From Streptococcus alactolyticus (GTDB lineage Bacteria > Bacillota > Bacilli > Lactobacillales > Streptococcaceae): a DNA stretch of 64,000 nucleotides. Of the stretch, positions 37,385-47,398 are shown piece after piece (the first letter of the stretch is position 1; each line of letters starts with the position of its first letter). Made by a program: the position numbers and the translations under genes. The notes under the pieces are model-generated. The model was given only the letters and a program-made list of their open reading frames with translations, was not told the origin of the DNA and made no database searches. Location of the stretch: the NCBI RefSeq assembly GCF_012277075.1, contig NZ_JAAXMT010000001.1, positions 20,229 through 84,228 on the forward strand. Direction: 5' to 3'.

Positions 37385-38599
37385 ATGAAAACATTTGACA
37401 AATCTTCAAAGCTAGAACACGTTGCTTATGATATTCGCGGTCCCATTTTAGACGAAGCCAATCGCATGATGGCAAATGGCGAAAAAATTCTCCGTCTAAA
37501 CACAGGGAATCCAGCAGAATTTGGATTTACAGCCCCTGACGAGGTCATTCGCGATTTAATTGTCAATGCCCGTAATAGTGAAGCCTATTCAGACAGTAAA
37601 GGGATTTTCTCGGCACGTAAAGCCATTATGCAATACTGTCAGCTAAAAGGTTTTCCACATGTGGATATCGATGATATTTACCTAGGCAATGGGGTTTCTG
37701 AAATGATTTCCATCTCTTTACAAGCTCTTTTGGACGATGGTGATGAGGTCTTGGTGCCAATGCCTGATTACCCTTTGTGGACAGCTTGCATTAGTTTGGC
37801 GGGTGGAAATGCCGTTCATTACCGTTGTGACGAACAAGCCGATTGGTATCCTGATATTGATGATATCAAATCAAAAATCACATCAAATACCAAAGCCATC
37901 GTTGTCATCAACCCAAACAACCCAACAGGAGCCTTGTATTCTGAGGACTTGTTGAAAGAGATTGTGGAAATTGCTCGCCAAAATGATTTGATTATTTTCG
38001 CGGATGAAATCTATGATCGTCTTGTGATGGACGGGCAAAAACACACGGCTATTGCTAGCTTGGCACCAGATGTTTTCTGTGTTTCAATGAATGGTTTGTC
38101 AAAATCACACCGCATCTGTGGTTTCCGTGTGGGATGGATGGTGCTCTCAGGACCAAAAGCCAATGTACGCGGTTATATCGAAGGGCTTAATATGTTAGCC
38201 AATATGCGTCTATGTGCCAATGTTCTTGGGCAACACGTGGTGCAAACGTCACTCGGCGGTTATCAGTCAGTGGATGAATTATTGATGCCAGGTGGTCGTA
38301 TCTACGAACAACGCAACTTTATTTACAAGGCTGTCAACGAAGTTCCAGGCTTGTCTGCGGTCAAACCAACTGCTGGACTCTACATTTTCCCTAAAATTGA
38401 CCGCGAGATGTACCGCATCGATGACGACGAACAATTCTGCTTGGAATTGCTCAAACAAGAAAAAGTCATGCTCGTGCCAGGTAAAGGCTTTAACTGGACC
38501 GAACCTGACCATTTCCGTATCGTTTATTTGCCACGAGTGGAAGAATTAGCAGAAGTTCAAGCCAAATTAACCCGCGTCTTAAGTCAATACCGACGCTAA
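37385..38599 (+). CDS. PLP-dependent aminotransferase, AlaT/AspC-like
   Basis: A 404-residue class I aminotransferase. PLP lysine in GLSKSHRICGFRVGWM; NPNNPTGALYS and DEIYDRLV are the cofactor-binding boxes. The N-terminal DIRGPILDEANRM resembles alanine/glutamate-type enzymes (AlaA). The substrate cannot be fixed from sequence alone. It precedes codY, the branched-chain and GTP sensor, which suggests a nitrogen-metabolism role. Confidence 0.88.
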   Translation: MKTFDKSSKLEHVAYDIRGPILDEANRMMANGEKILRLNTGNPAEFGFTAPDEVIRDLIVNARNSEAYSDSKGIFSARKAIMQYCQLKGFPHVDIDDIYLGNGVSEMISISLQALLDDGDEVLVPMPDYPLWTACISLAGGNAVHYRCDEQADWYPDIDDIKSKITSNTKAIVVINPNNPTGALYSEDLLKEIVEIARQNDLIIFADEIYDRLVMDGQKHTAIASLAPDVFCVSMNGLSKSHRICGFRVGWMVLSGPKANVRGYIEGLNMLANMRLCANVLGQHVVQTSLGGYQSVDELLMPGGRIYEQRNFIYKAVNEVPGLSAVKPTAGLYIFPKIDREMYRIDDDEQFCLELLKQEKVMLVPGKGFNWTEPDHFRIVYLPRVEELAEVQAKLTRVLSQYRR

Positions 38600-38693
38600 T
38601 AAAGGTATAGGTTTTTTCCTTAATTATAAGGAGAAAACCTTATTTTTTGCGGTTTAAAAGCTGAGAAAAAAGAGAAGAGTCAGAAGATAAAGG

Positions 38694-38739
38694 AATTTTC
38701 AGATAATTATTTGCAAAATAAGAACACCTCTGATATAAT
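38694..38739 (+). promoter_or_regulatory. codY promoter with CodY box
   Basis: AATTTTCAGATAATT (38694-38708) matches the CodY consensus AATTTTCWGAAAATT at 14 of 15 bases. It abuts the -35 TTGCAA (38711-38716); 17 bp on is TATAAT (38734-38739). Autorepression of codY is the expected reading. Confidence 0.8.
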
Positions 38740-38770
38740 TGTAACGCAACTAAAGCAAAGGAAGTAAAAC

Positions 38771-39559
38771 ATGCCGAATTTATTAGAAAAAACACGTAAA
38801 ATTACATCAATTCTACAACGGTCAGTGGACCATTTGGATGCTGAATTACCTTATAATGCTATGGCATCTAAATTAGCTGATATTATTGATTGTAATGCTT
38901 GTATCATCAACGGAGGAGGAACCCTTCTTGGTTATGCAATGAAGTATAAAACCAATACTGACCGTGTTGAGGAATTTTTTGAAACCAAACAATTTCCAGA
39001 AGGCTATGTAAAAGCGGCGAGTCGTGTCTATGATACAGAAGCAAACCTATCTGTCGATAACGAATTAACGATTTTCCCAGTTGAATCAAAAGATATTTAC
39101 CCAGATGGTCTAACCACCATTGCACCAATATACGGAGGCGGTATGCGCCTTGGAACGCTAATTATTTGGCGTAACGATAAAGAATTCTTAGAAGATGATT
39201 TGATTCTTGTCGAAATTGCCTCAACCGTAGTGGGGATTCAATTGCTCAACCTTCAAACAGAAAATCTAGAAGAAACGATTCGTAAACAAACCGCTATCAA
39301 CATGGCGATTAACACCTTATCTTATTCTGAAATGAAAGCTGTTTCAGCCATTTTGGGTGAATTGGATGGTACAGAAGGTCGTTTGACGGCGTCAGTCATT
39401 GCAGACCGTATTGGTATTACCCGTTCTGTTATTGTAAATGCCTTGCGTAAGCTAGAGTCTGCAGGTATCATTGAAAGCCGTTCATTGGGAATGAAGGGAA
39501 CTTATCTCAAAGTCATCAATGAAGGTATTTTTGACAAATTAAAGGAATATAACTATTAA
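38771..39559 (+). CDS. codY: Global transcriptional regulator CodY
   Basis: A 262-residue CodY. The N-terminal GAF domain binds branched-chain amino acids ([20 protein letters not shown] start). The C-terminal winged helix-turn-helix is [20 protein letters not shown]. Represses amino acid uptake and synthesis genes when nutrients are high. The stop overlaps the next start by one base (TAATG). Confidence 0.97.
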   Translation: MPNLLEKTRKITSILQRSVDHLDAELPYNAMASKLADIIDCNACIINGGGTLLGYAMKYKTNTDRVEEFFETKQFPEGYVKAASRVYDTEANLSVDNELTIFPVESKDIYPDGLTTIAPIYGGGMRLGTLIIWRNDKEFLEDDLILVEIASTVVGIQLLNLQTENLEETIRKQTAINMAINTLSYSEMKAVSAILGELDGTEGRLTASVIADRIGITRSVIVNALRKLESAGIIESRSLGMKGTYLKVINEGIFDKLKEYNY

Positions 39560-40107
39560 TGACAAGAGCCTTAATTTCGATTGATTACACGAAAGACTTT
39601 GTCGCTGATGATGGAAAATTGACGGCAGGAAAGCCTGCTCAAGTCATTGAAGAAGCTATTGCTCGCATCACCAAGGAAGCCTATGAGGCAGGGGATTATA
39701 TCTTTTTTGCCATTGATGGGCACGATGAAGGTGATGTCTTTCACCCAGAAACCAAGTTGTTCCCACCACACAATATCAAGGGAACCGATGGGCGTGATTT
39801 ATACGGTCAATTAGCCAATGTGTATGCAACCATCAAAGAAGACAACCGTGTCTTTTGGATGGACAAACGCCATTATTCTGCCTTTTCTGGGACGGATTTG
39901 GATATTCGTTTGCGCGAACGCGGGGTTAAAACCCTTGCTTTGACAGGTGTTTTGACGGATATTTGTGTTCTTCATACGGCTATTGATGCCTATAATTTGG
40001 GGTATGACATCGAAGTTTATGCGGATGCCGTAGCCAGTCTAACGGAAGAAAACCATCAGTTTGCCCTCAACCATTTTAAGAATGTTTTGGGTGCAAAAGT
40101 GATTTAA
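39559..40107 (+). CDS. Cysteine hydrolase, nicotinamidase/isochorismatase family
   Basis: A 182-residue isochorismatase-fold hydrolase. The catalytic triad is visible: Asp in SIDYTKDFV, Lys in MDKRHYSAFSG, Cys in GVLTDICVLHTA. HDEGDVFHPE fits the metal-binding loop of nicotinamidases (PncA), so nicotinamide to nicotinate is the likely reaction, feeding NadD in this window. It is coupled to codY, as in other streptococci. Confidence 0.85.
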   Translation: MTRALISIDYTKDFVADDGKLTAGKPAQVIEEAIARITKEAYEAGDYIFFAIDGHDEGDVFHPETKLFPPHNIKGTDGRDLYGQLANVYATIKEDNRVFWMDKRHYSAFSGTDLDIRLRERGVKTLALTGVLTDICVLHTAIDAYNLGYDIEVYADAVASLTEENHQFALNHFKNVLGAKVI

Positions 40108-40116
40108 AACAAGGAA

Positions 40117-40141
40117 AGAAGTGGGAAGGCACTTCTTTTTT
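40117..40141 (+). terminator. Terminator after codY-pncA-like
   Basis: AGAAGTG (40117-40123), loop GGAAGG, CACTTCT (40130-40136), T run. Confidence 0.85.
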
Positions 40142-40228
40142 CATGTAAAAGCACCTTAAATTATGGTATAATTTTAAGGACTGTATTGTCATTTAGGTTA
40201 TGATTCTAATTGATCAAGGAGAAAAGAG

Positions 40229-40531
40229 ATGAAAATTTCTGAAGAAGAAGTTCGTCATGTGGCTGAATTGTCAAAATTGTCCTTTTCTGAAGCAGAAACA
40301 TCAGAATTTGCGACAACGTTGTCTAAAATTGTCGATATGGTAGAACTCTTAAACGAAGTGGATACAGATGGGGTTCCTGTCACGACAACAATGGCGGATC
40401 GTAAAACCGTTATGCGTGAAGATGTGGCGGTGGCTGGTGATGACCGCGATGAACTCTTTAAAAATGTGCCTCAATCAGAGAACTACTACATTAAAGTTCC
40501 TGCTATCTTGGAAGACGGAGGAGATGCTTAA
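40229..40531 (+). CDS. gatC: Asp-tRNA(Asn)/Glu-tRNA(Gln) amidotransferase subunit C
   Basis: A 100-residue GatC that wraps between GatA and Gat[18 protein letters not shown] and [13 protein letters not shown] are typical. The TAATG stop/start overlap with gatA shows translational coupling. Confidence 0.96.
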   Translation: MKISEEEVRHVAELSKLSFSEAETSEFATTLSKIVDMVELLNEVDTDGVPVTTTMADRKTVMREDVAVAGDDRDELFKNVPQSENYYIKVPAILEDGGDA

Positions 40532-41997
40532 TGTCATTTAATAGCAAATCAATTGACGAGTTGCACAATCTTCTTGTCAACAAAGAAATCTCAGCGGTTG
40601 AATTGACCAAAGCAACCCTAGACGATATTAAAGAACGCGAATCAGCAGTTGATTCGTTCATTACGGTGGCGGAAGAATCTGCCCTTGCACAAGCTGCAGC
40701 GATTGACGAAAAAGGAATTGACGCTGATAACGTGATGTCAGGAATTCCTTTGGCGGTCAAAGATAATATTTCAACACGCGGTATCTTGACAACGGCTGCG
40801 TCTAAAATGCTTTACAACTACGAACCTATTTTTGATGCGACAGCTGTTGAAAAAGTTTACGGAAAAGACATGATTGTTATCGGTAAGACTAACATGGACG
40901 AATTTGCCATGGGTGGTTCAACCGAAACTTCTTATTTTAAAAAGACTAAAAATGCTTGGGATCACAGCAAGGTGCCAGGTGGTTCATCAGGTGGTTCTGC
41001 TACTGCAGTTGCTTCAGGTCAAGTGCGTTTGTCACTTGGATCTGATACAGGTGGTTCTATCCGCCAACCCGCTGCCTTCAATGGTGTTGTTGGATTGAAA
41101 CCAACCTATGGACGCGTGTCACGTTTTGGCTTGATTGCTTTTGGTAGCTCGCTCGACCAAATCGGACCATTTGCTCCAACTGTCAAAGAAAATGCCCAAT
41201 TGTTGAATGTCATCGCTGGAAACGATGTTAAAGATTCAACATCATCAAACCGTGAAGTAGCTGACTTTACAGCTAAAATTGGTCAAGACATCAAGGGCAT
41301 GAAAATTGCCTTGCCAAAAGAATACCTTGGTGAAGGTATCGACCCTGAAGTGAAAGAAACTATTCTTAACGCTGCGAAACACTTTGAAAAACTGGGTGCG
41401 ACGGTTGAAGAAGTGAGCTTGCCACATAGCAAGTACGGTGTTGCGGTATACTACATCATCGCTTCATCAGAAGCTTCATCAAACTTGCAACGTTTTGACG
41501 GTATTCGTTATGGTTACCGCACTGAAAATTACAACAATCTTGACGATATTTATGTCAACACACGTAGCGAAGGTTTTGGTGACGAAGTAAAACGCCGTAT
41601 CATGCTTGGTACTTTTAGCTTGTCATCAGGTTACTACGACGCTTATTTCAAAAAAGCGGGTCAAGTGCGTACCTTGATTATCCGTGATTTTGACAATATT
41701 TTTGCGGATTACGATTTGATTTTGGGGCCAACTTCTCCAAGCGTTGCCTTTGATTTGGATAGTTTAAACCATGACCCTGTTGCTATGTATTTGGCAGATA
41801 TTTTAACAATTCCTGTCAACTTAGCAGGGCTTCCAGGTATTTCAATTCCTGCTGGTTTTGCCCACGGCCTTCCGGTTGGTATGCAATTAATCGGTCCAAA
41901 ATACAGTGAAGAAACTATTTATCAAGCTGCTGCGGCCTTTGAAGCAACAACAGATTATCACAAACAACAACCCGTTATTTTTGGAGGTGAGGACTAA
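40531..41997 (+). CDS. gatA: Asp-tRNA(Asn)/Glu-tRNA(Gln) amidotransferase subunit A
   Basis: A 488-residue amidase-signature enzyme releasing ammonia from glutamine for the transamidation. The Ser-cisSer-Lys triad lies in LAVKDNI (Lys), [14 protein letters not shown] and [14 protein letters not shown]. Overlaps gatC and gatB by one base each. Needed because such bacteria form Gln-tRNA through misacylated Glu-tRNA. Confidence 0.97.
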   Translation: MSFNSKSIDELHNLLVNKEISAVELTKATLDDIKERESAVDSFITVAEESALAQAAAIDEKGIDADNVMSGIPLAVKDNISTRGILTTAASKMLYNYEPIFDATAVEKVYGKDMIVIGKTNMDEFAMGGSTETSYFKKTKNAWDHSKVPGGSSGGSATAVASGQVRLSLGSDTGGSIRQPAAFNGVVGLKPTYGRVSRFGLIAFGSSLDQIGPFAPTVKENAQLLNVIAGNDVKDSTSSNREVADFTAKIGQDIKGMKIALPKEYLGEGIDPEVKETILNAAKHFEKLGATVEEVSLPHSKYGVAVYYIIASSEASSNLQRFDGIRYGYRTENYNNLDDIYVNTRSEGFGDEVKRRIMLGTFSLSSGYYDAYFKKAGQVRTLIIRDFDNIFADYDLILGPTSPSVAFDLDSLNHDPVAMYLADILTIPVNLAGLPGISIPAGFAHGLPVGMQLIGPKYSEETIYQAAAAFEATTDYHKQQPVIFGGED

Positions 41998-43439
41998 TGA
42001 ACTTTGAAACTGTCATTGGACTTGAAGTCCACGTTGAGTTAAATACCAATTCAAAGATTTTTTCACCAACCTCAGCCCACTTTGGTAATGAGCAAAATGC
42101 CAACACCAATGTTATCGACTGGTCATTCCCTGGGGTCTTGCCAGTGATGAATAAAGGGGTAATTGATGCTGGTATCAAGGCTGCTTTGGCTCTGAACATG
42201 GATATTCACCAAAATATGCACTTTGACCGCAAAAACTATTTCTATCCTGATAATCCAAAAGCCTACCAAATTTCACAATTTGATGAACCAATTGGCTACA
42301 ACGGTTGGATTGAGATTGAATTAGAAGACGGATCAACCAAGAAAATCCGTATCGAGCGTGCGCACTTGGAAGAAGATGCTGGTAAAAACACGCACGGAAC
42401 AGACGGTTATTCTTACGTTGACCTCAACCGTCAAGGTGTGCCATTGATTGAAATCGTGTCAGAAGCTGATATGCGTTCGCCAGAAGAAGCCTATGCTTAT
42501 TTGACCGCCTTGAAAGAAGTTATCCAATACACAGGCATTTCTGATGTGAAAATGGAAGAAGGTTCGATGCGTGTGGATGCCAATATCTCTCTTCGCCCTT
42601 ACGGTCAAGAGGCTTTTGGTGTCAAAACCGAATTGAAGAACTTGAACTCATTTAATAACGTGCGTAAAGGGCTTATTTACGAGCAAAAACGCCAAGCCCA
42701 AGTCTTGCGTTCAGGTGGTGAAATCCAACAAGAAACCCGTCGTTATGATGAAGCAACTGGGGAAACCATTTTGATGCGTGTCAAGGAGGGGTCATCAGAT
42801 TACCGTTACTTCCCAGAGCCAGACCTACCTCTTTTTGAAATTTCAGATGAGTGGATTGATACTGTTCGTGGCACCTTGCCAGAATTTCCAAAAGACCGTC
42901 GTGCCAAATACATCAATATCTTTGGCTTGAGTGCCTACGATGCGGCGCAATTAACAGCAACAAAACAAACGTCTGATTTCTTTGAAAGTGCCGTAGCTCT
43001 TGGCGGTGATGCTAAACAAGTGTCTAACTGGCTACAAGGGGAAGTCGCTCAATTCTTAAACAGCGAAAACAAAACCCTTTCAGAGATTTCATTGACCCCT
43101 GAAAACCTTGTTGAAATGTTGGCTATCATTGCAGATGGTACCATTTCATCAAAAATCGCCAAAAAAGTCTTTGTTCATTTGGCTAAAAACGGTGGTTCAG
43201 CACGTGCATACGTTGAAGAAGCCGGTTTGGTGCAAATTTCTGATCCAGCTGTGCTCATTCCAATTATCCACCAAGTCTTTGAAGACAATGAAGCTGCGGT
43301 TGCGGACTTCAAGTCAGGCAAACGCAATGCCGACAAAGCTTTTACAGGATTCTTGATGAAAGCCACAAAAGGAAAAGCCAACCCACAAGTTGCCCTTAAA
43401 CTCTTGGCACAAGAATTGGTGAAACTAAAAGAAGACTAA
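41997..43439 (+). CDS. gatB: Asp-tRNA(Asn)/Glu-tRNA(Gln) amidotransferase subunit B
   Basis: A 480-residue GatB with N-terminal kinase-like cradle ([28 protein letters not shown]) and C-terminal YqeY-like tail domain that grips tRNA ([16 protein letters not shown]). It activates the tRNA-bound carboxylate with ATP. End of the gatCAB operon; a terminator follows. Confidence 0.97.
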   Translation: MNFETVIGLEVHVELNTNSKIFSPTSAHFGNEQNANTNVIDWSFPGVLPVMNKGVIDAGIKAALALNMDIHQNMHFDRKNYFYPDNPKAYQISQFDEPIGYNGWIEIELEDGSTKKIRIERAHLEEDAGKNTHGTDGYSYVDLNRQGVPLIEIVSEADMRSPEEAYAYLTALKEVIQYTGISDVKMEEGSMRVDANISLRPYGQEAFGVKTELKNLNSFNNVRKGLIYEQKRQAQVLRSGGEIQQETRRYDEATGETILMRVKEGSSDYRYFPEPDLPLFEISDEWIDTVRGTLPEFPKDRRAKYINIFGLSAYDAAQLTATKQTSDFFESAVALGGDAKQVSNWLQGEVAQFLNSENKTLSEISLTPENLVEMLAIIADGTISSKIAKKVFVHLAKNGGSARAYVEEAGLVQISDPAVLIPIIHQVFEDNEAAVADFKSGKRNADKAFTGFLMKATKGKANPQVALKLLAQELVKLKED

Positions 43440-43446
43440 GGGGCAA

Positions 43447-43474
43447 AAAGTCCAATTATTTTGGGCTTTTTTTT
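43447..43474 (+). terminator. Terminator of gatCAB
   Basis: AAAGTCCAA pairs with TTGGGCTTT, with one G-U, followed by a long T run. Confidence 0.85.
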
Positions 43475-43572
43475 ACCCTTTTTTAACAAGTATTGTCAGA
43501 AAAGGGATATCGCCTTGGCAGGAATTGTGCTATACTGATAGCCGAAATGACTTTTTGTGGAGTGGAGCTGAG

Positions 43573-44496
43573 ATGGATAAAAATATCAAGGGAACAATCA
43601 TGGTGCTGGTAGCAGGTATTACCTGGGGGATTTCAGGAATTTCTGGGCAATACCTCATGGCAAACGGCATGAATATCAATTTGCTAAGCAGCTTGCGTTT
43701 GATTGTGTCAGGTCTTTTATTGACAGTCATGGCCATGGTCTATCAGCCCCAGCACTTCTCACTGGCCATTCGACAAAAAAGGGTGCTTGCTAAAATTGCA
43801 GTCTTTGCTTTGATTGGGCTTTTGATGAACCAATATGCTTATTTGATGGCTATTCAGTACACCAATGCAGGAACGGCGACGGTTTTGCAATACGTAGCAC
43901 CGATTTTGATTTTGGCTTATGTGTCTGCTAAAAAGAGGCAGCTGCCAGATTTGTCTGAAAGTGTGGCTATTCTTTTAGCTATTTTGGGCACCTTTATCAT
44001 TGCCACGCATGGCCGTTTTGACGGTTTAGCCATAACACCCAAGGGCTTGTTCTGGGGACTTTTTTCAGCGGTGACTTATTCTTTTTACATTGTTCTCCCT
44101 GCAAAATTGATTCGTGAATTTGGGAGTTTTACGGTAGTTGGTCTTGGTATGCTCATGGGCGGAGTGGTTTTTCCCATCTTGACGCGCTCTTGGCAATACC
44201 CCTTGGTTTTGACGCCTGACAACCTGCTTGCCTTATTTGGCATTATTATTGTTGGGACGGTCTTTGCTTACACCTTTTTCCTTAAAGGCAGTGCTATCAT
44301 CGGTGCGGTCAAGGGCAGTTTGTTGGCAGCCATAGAGCCAGTATCCTCAGTCTTCTTCTCGGTAATGGTGATGCATGAAATCTTCTACTCCATTGATTTT
44401 ACGGGAATGTTTCTCATTCTTGTCGCCGTGCTAATGCTATCCCTACGTGATTTGTTTATGGTTCGCAAGCAATGGCGCACTATGAATAAAACGTGA
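43573..44496 (+). CDS. EamA-family (DMT) transporter
   Basis: A 307-residue membrane protein with ten hydrophobic helices in two EamA repeats (MVLVAGITWGISGISGQYLM near the start; GLFWGLFSAVTYSFYIVLPA starting the second). The start at 43573 follows SD GTGGAG; an upstream in-frame TTG is not needed. Members export small metabolites or drugs by proton exchange; substrate unknown. Single gene with its own terminator. Confidence 0.88.
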   Translation: MDKNIKGTIMVLVAGITWGISGISGQYLMANGMNINLLSSLRLIVSGLLLTVMAMVYQPQHFSLAIRQKRVLAKIAVFALIGLLMNQYAYLMAIQYTNAGTATVLQYVAPILILAYVSAKKRQLPDLSESVAILLAILGTFIIATHGRFDGLAITPKGLFWGLFSAVTYSFYIVLPAKLIREFGSFTVVGLGMLMGGVVFPILTRSWQYPLVLTPDNLLALFGIIIVGTVFAYTFFLKGSAIIGAVKGSLLAAIEPVSSVFFSVMVMHEIFYSIDFTGMFLILVAVLMLSLRDLFMVRKQWRTMNKT

Positions 44497-44524
44497 AAAG
44501 TTAAGGAAAACCTTAACTTTTTTG
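44496..44524 (+). terminator. Terminator of the EamA transporter gene
   Basis: AAAAGTTAAGG (44496-44506), loop AAAA, CCTTAACTTTT (44511-44521) and T. Confidence 0.85.
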
Positions 44525-44534
44525 TTTTCATCTC

Positions 44535-44599
44535 TTGACAGGTTTTCAAAACAAGAGTACAATACATTTCGTTATCTTCCTAACAGTTAGCTAGCTAAC
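44535..44599 (+). promoter_or_regulatory. marR-MFS promoter with palindromic operator
   Basis: TTGACA (44535-44540), 17 bp, TACAAT (44558-44563). The perfect palindrome GTTAGCTAGCTAAC (44586-44599) sits downstream of the start point and just ahead of the SD, a position where the MarR product could block its own operon. Confidence 0.75.
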
Positions 44600-44614
44600 G
44601 AAAGGGGTGCTGTT

Positions 44615-45031
44615 ATGGAAAAAAATATTGGACGTTTGGTTAAAAAAGCCAGTAACCAACTAGGGCGGGAACTTGACCAGTTTGCAAAACCCTTTGATCT
44701 AACGGGAATGCAAATGTCAATCATTGACTTTATCAGTTATGGATTAAAGGAAGAGTATTTTCAACAAGACATTGAAAAGGAATTCAATATTCAACGTTCA
44801 ACAACAACTGTGCTTTTACAGCGCATGGAGAAAAAAGAGTTGATTTACCGCCAAGTTTCGCAAAAAGATGCCCGCCAAAAATCGGTGCATCTGACTCAAA
44901 AAGCGCAAGATTTAGTAGCAGAATGTCGTTTGTATTTTCAACTCCAAGAAAAAGAGTTGGAAGAACGCTTTTCAGAAGACGAAATTGCTATTTTTGAGAA
45001 GATTTTAGATTATTATGTTAAGAAGAAGTAG
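44615..45031 (+). CDS. MarR-family transcriptional regulator
   Basis: A 138-residue winged-helix protein. Dimer helices flank the DNA-binding part QDIEKEFNIQRSTTTVLLQRM, split here after STTTV, with wing KELIYRQVSQKDARQKSVHLT. SD AAAGGGG. It is nine bases ahead of an MFS exporter and behind a palindrome, the usual design of a ligand-relieved efflux repressor. Ligand unknown. Confidence 0.92.
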   Translation: MEKNIGRLVKKASNQLGRELDQFAKPFDLTGMQMSIIDFISYGLKEEYFQQDIEKEFNIQRSTTTVLLQRMEKKELIYRQVSQKDARQKSVHLTQKAQDLVAECRLYFQLQEKELEERFSEDEIAIFEKILDYYVKKK

Positions 45032-45039
45032 GAGGAACC

Positions 45040-46428
45040 ATGTCAGAAGAAAAAATTTCACCTAAAGTGATTCGAGCAGTTATTGCTGTTGGAATGTTAT
45101 CCTTTTGTGGGGTGGTCGTTGAAACAGCGATGAACATCACCTTTCCAACTCTTATGAAAGAGTTTGGAATCACCACATCAACGGTTCAATGGATGACGAC
45201 AATCTACCTTTTGGTAGTGGCGTCAGTAGTGCCTTTATCAGCGTATTTGAAGCGTTCATTTAAGACAAAATCAGTCTTTTTGACAGCTAACTTACTGTTT
45301 ATTTTGGGCGTGTTAATTGATAGCATTGCGCCAAGTTTTGCTTTGCTTTTGGTCGGGCGTGTCATTCAAGGGATTGGAGTCGGAATTGCGCTTCCTTTGA
45401 TGTTTAATATTATTTTGGACCAAGTTCCAATGAGTAAAATCGGTACGATGATGGGTGTTGGAACTTTGATTACCGCTGTTGCTCCAGCGGTTGGACCAAC
45501 ATTTGGTGGATTTGTTTCATCACATTTTGGATGGCGTTTTATCTTTGTCTTGCTTACCCCGCTTTTGTTAATCTCTTTAATTTTAGGGGTAATATCTATT
45601 GAACAAAAAAATAAAGTGGCGCGTGAAAGTTTGGATTTAATTAGCGTTATAGCTATTCTTTGCTTATTTGTTGGGTTGATTTTAGGAATTAATAATTTGG
45701 CTGAATATGATTTCTTTAGTGTGCCTGTTTTAGGAGGATTGGCAGTTGGAATTGCTGGTCTTCTTGTCTTGGTAAAACGTTCTTCACATCTAGAACAGCC
45801 AATTGTTAACTTATCTATTCTTAAAAATGGTAAATTTGCTGGACATGTTATTGCTTTCTTCCTGTTTCAAATTGTCAATCTAGGAATGTCTTTTATTATC
45901 CCGAATTATATTCAGTTAGTAAATCATTCAAGTTCAACTGTCGCAGGTCTTTTAGTCTTTCCAGGAGCAATTATTGGTGCCTGCTTTGCACCATTTAGCG
46001 GCAGAATTTTAGATCGTTTAGGTGCTAAAAAGCCAATTATTTTTGGAGTTAGTCTGCTTGCCTTTGCTCTTTGTCTCTTTAGCATTTTGGCTTTGCATTT
46101 ACCGAATACTTGGTTAACTGTTATCTATATTCTATCAATGGCAGGTACTGGAATTGCCTTTGGTAATATCATGACAAATGGTCAAAAACAAGTAACTTCA
46201 GACAAACGAGCAGATGCCAATGCTATCTTTAATACTTTGCAACAATTTGCTGGCGCAGTTGGAACGACCGTTGCATCCTTGGTTGTTGCGCTCAGTCAAT
46301 CAAACACAAGTATCAGCTATGCAGAAGCAACGGCTAGAGGGTCACGAAATGCTTTTATCATTTTGCTTGTCTTAGCTGTTATTGAATTGATTATCCTATT
46401 TAGAGTTGTTGATGGTAAAGAAAATTAA
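45040..46428 (+). CDS. MFS multidrug efflux transporter (DHA2, 14-helix type)
   Basis: A 462-residue membrane protein with about 14 helices. VETAMNITFPTLMKEFGIT and WMTTIYLLVVASVVPLSAYL mark the DHA2 group (LmrB/EmrB-like), with motif GRVIQGIGVGIALPLMFNI, split here after IALP. Works by proton antiport. SD AGGAGG lies in the gap after the marR stop. A hairpin terminator (AGAGTG/CACTCT, 46435-46452) follows. Confidence 0.92.
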   Translation: MSEEKISPKVIRAVIAVGMLSFCGVVVETAMNITFPTLMKEFGITTSTVQWMTTIYLLVVASVVPLSAYLKRSFKTKSVFLTANLLFILGVLIDSIAPSFALLLVGRVIQGIGVGIALPLMFNIILDQVPMSKIGTMMGVGTLITAVAPAVGPTFGGFVSSHFGWRFIFVLLTPLLLISLILGVISIEQKNKVARESLDLISVIAILCLFVGLILGINNLAEYDFFSVPVLGGLAVGIAGLLVLVKRSSHLEQPIVNLSILKNGKFAGHVIAFFLFQIVNLGMSFIIPNYIQLVNHSSSTVAGLLVFPGAIIGACFAPFSGRILDRLGAKKPIIFGVSLLAFALCLFSILALHLPNTWLTVIYILSMAGTGIAFGNIMTNGQKQVTSDKRADANAIFNTLQQFAGAVGTTVASLVVALSQSNTSISYAEATARGSRNAFIILLVLAVIELIILFRVVDGKEN

Positions 46429-46434
46429 TTTTTT

Positions 46435-46458
46435 AGAGTGCTTTGTCACTCTTTTTTT
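46435..46458 (+). terminator. Terminator of the marR-MFS operon
   Basis: AGAGTG (46435-46440), six-base loop, CACTCT (46447-46452), T run. Confidence 0.75.
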
Positions 46459-46488
46459 GATGGATTTTCAAAAAATGTACAGAAGCGA

Positions 46489-46517
46489 TTGACATCTTTA
46501 ATTACGGTATTTATAAT
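46489..46517 (+). promoter_or_regulatory. Promoter of the membrane-anchored protein gene
   Basis: TTGACA (46489-46494), 17 bp, TATAAT (46512-46517), a consensus sigma-A promoter. Transcription would start near 46524, ruling out the long upstream frame from 46438. Confidence 0.85.
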
Positions 46518-46530
46518 AAAATTTATTGAA

Positions 46531-47256
46531 ATGGAGGAAAATGATTATGAAAAGCATTGGAAAGCTTTAGGAAAAGAAATTGCTAGAATTTTAGTTATCC
46601 TTGCTGTCATTGCAGCTGTTGTCTTTTATTTGAAAGGTAACAATTGGTTTAAAAAAATCTTTGAAGGTGATACAGAGGATAAATACGAATTTGTTGTTAA
46701 ACGTTTTTCAAAGAGACATGAATTACTTGTGGCTGAGGCAGCAGCAGAGACTACGCAAACTCAAAGATTTAATTCAAATGCAACAAAAGATTGGCCAGAT
46801 TGGACAAAGACAATTGCTGATTTGATTGTTAGTCGTAAACTGGAAGTGAAAATTCCTGTAAAAACAGAATTCAAGTTGGAGTTAACTGATATTTCACAAA
46901 ATGATATTGAAATCAAGGACAATGTCTTAACTTTCAAAAATCCTTTAACTATAAAAGTTGATTCACAAAAAGAGGGTGGCCTTGAAATTTTGTCTTCTTC
47001 ATCTGGAATTGTTGATAAAACAGTTGATGTTGTTACTTCGAATAAAAAAGCAATGGAATTTTTAGATGAAAAAAGCCAAAATGCTATTTATAAAACAAGT
47101 AACAATGTTATGGCACAGGAAAAATATCAGAAGAAAGTAGCAAAATACGCTAGTCAAGATTTAGAAAAATTACTTAATCTCAAATCTGACGATAAAATCA
47201 GTGTTAAAATCAATGTTTCAGATTTAAAATTTGAAAATATTGACCCTAAAGAATAA
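46531..47256 (+). CDS. Membrane-anchored DUF4230-like protein, probable 5' frameshift
   Basis: The frame runs from ATG 46531 for 241 residues: one membrane helix (IARILVILAVIAAVVFYL) and an extracytoplasmic region with strands and helices that resemble DUF4230 proteins (LEVKIPVKTEFKLELTD, AIYKTSNNVMAQEKYQKKV). The start is odd. The ideal SD GGAGG (46533-46537) lies inside this frame and points to ATG 46547 in another phase, which stops after MKSIGKL. One extra A in GGAAAGC (about 46560) would restore MKSIGKALGKEIARI. Either the gene is frameshifted at its 5' end, the base is a sequence error, or 46531 is used almost leaderless. Confidence 0.65.
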   Translation: MEENDYEKHWKALGKEIARILVILAVIAAVVFYLKGNNWFKKIFEGDTEDKYEFVVKRFSKRHELLVAEAAAETTQTQRFNSNATKDWPDWTKTIADLIVSRKLEVKIPVKTEFKLELTDISQNDIEIKDNVLTFKNPLTIKVDSQKEGGLEILSSSSGIVDKTVDVVTSNKKAMEFLDEKSQNAIYKTSNNVMAQEKYQKKVAKYASQDLEKLLNLKSDDKISVKINVSDLKFENIDPKE

Positions 47257-47261
47257 GAAAA

Positions 47262-47306
47262 TTTTAAAAGAGCTTGAGGAAAACTTTTCTTGGGTTCTTT
47301 TTTTAT
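47262..47306 (+). terminator. Imperfect terminator after the DUF4230-like gene
   Basis: AAGAGCTTGAGGAAAA can pair with CTTTTCTTGGGTTCTT, with several mismatches, and ends in seven T. Confidence 0.5.
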
Positions 47307-47398
47307 TAAATTTCCTTATGTGGGAATGGTTTTCAATTCGCCATATTTTGGCAAATATGTTAAAATAAATAGTAAAATATATTTTTTTGGAGAGTAAT

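Noticed and set aside
46438..46530. Upstream extension of the DUF4230-like frame
   Set aside because: Covers the terminator of the previous operon and the promoter of this one, so it cannot be translated from this gene's transcript.
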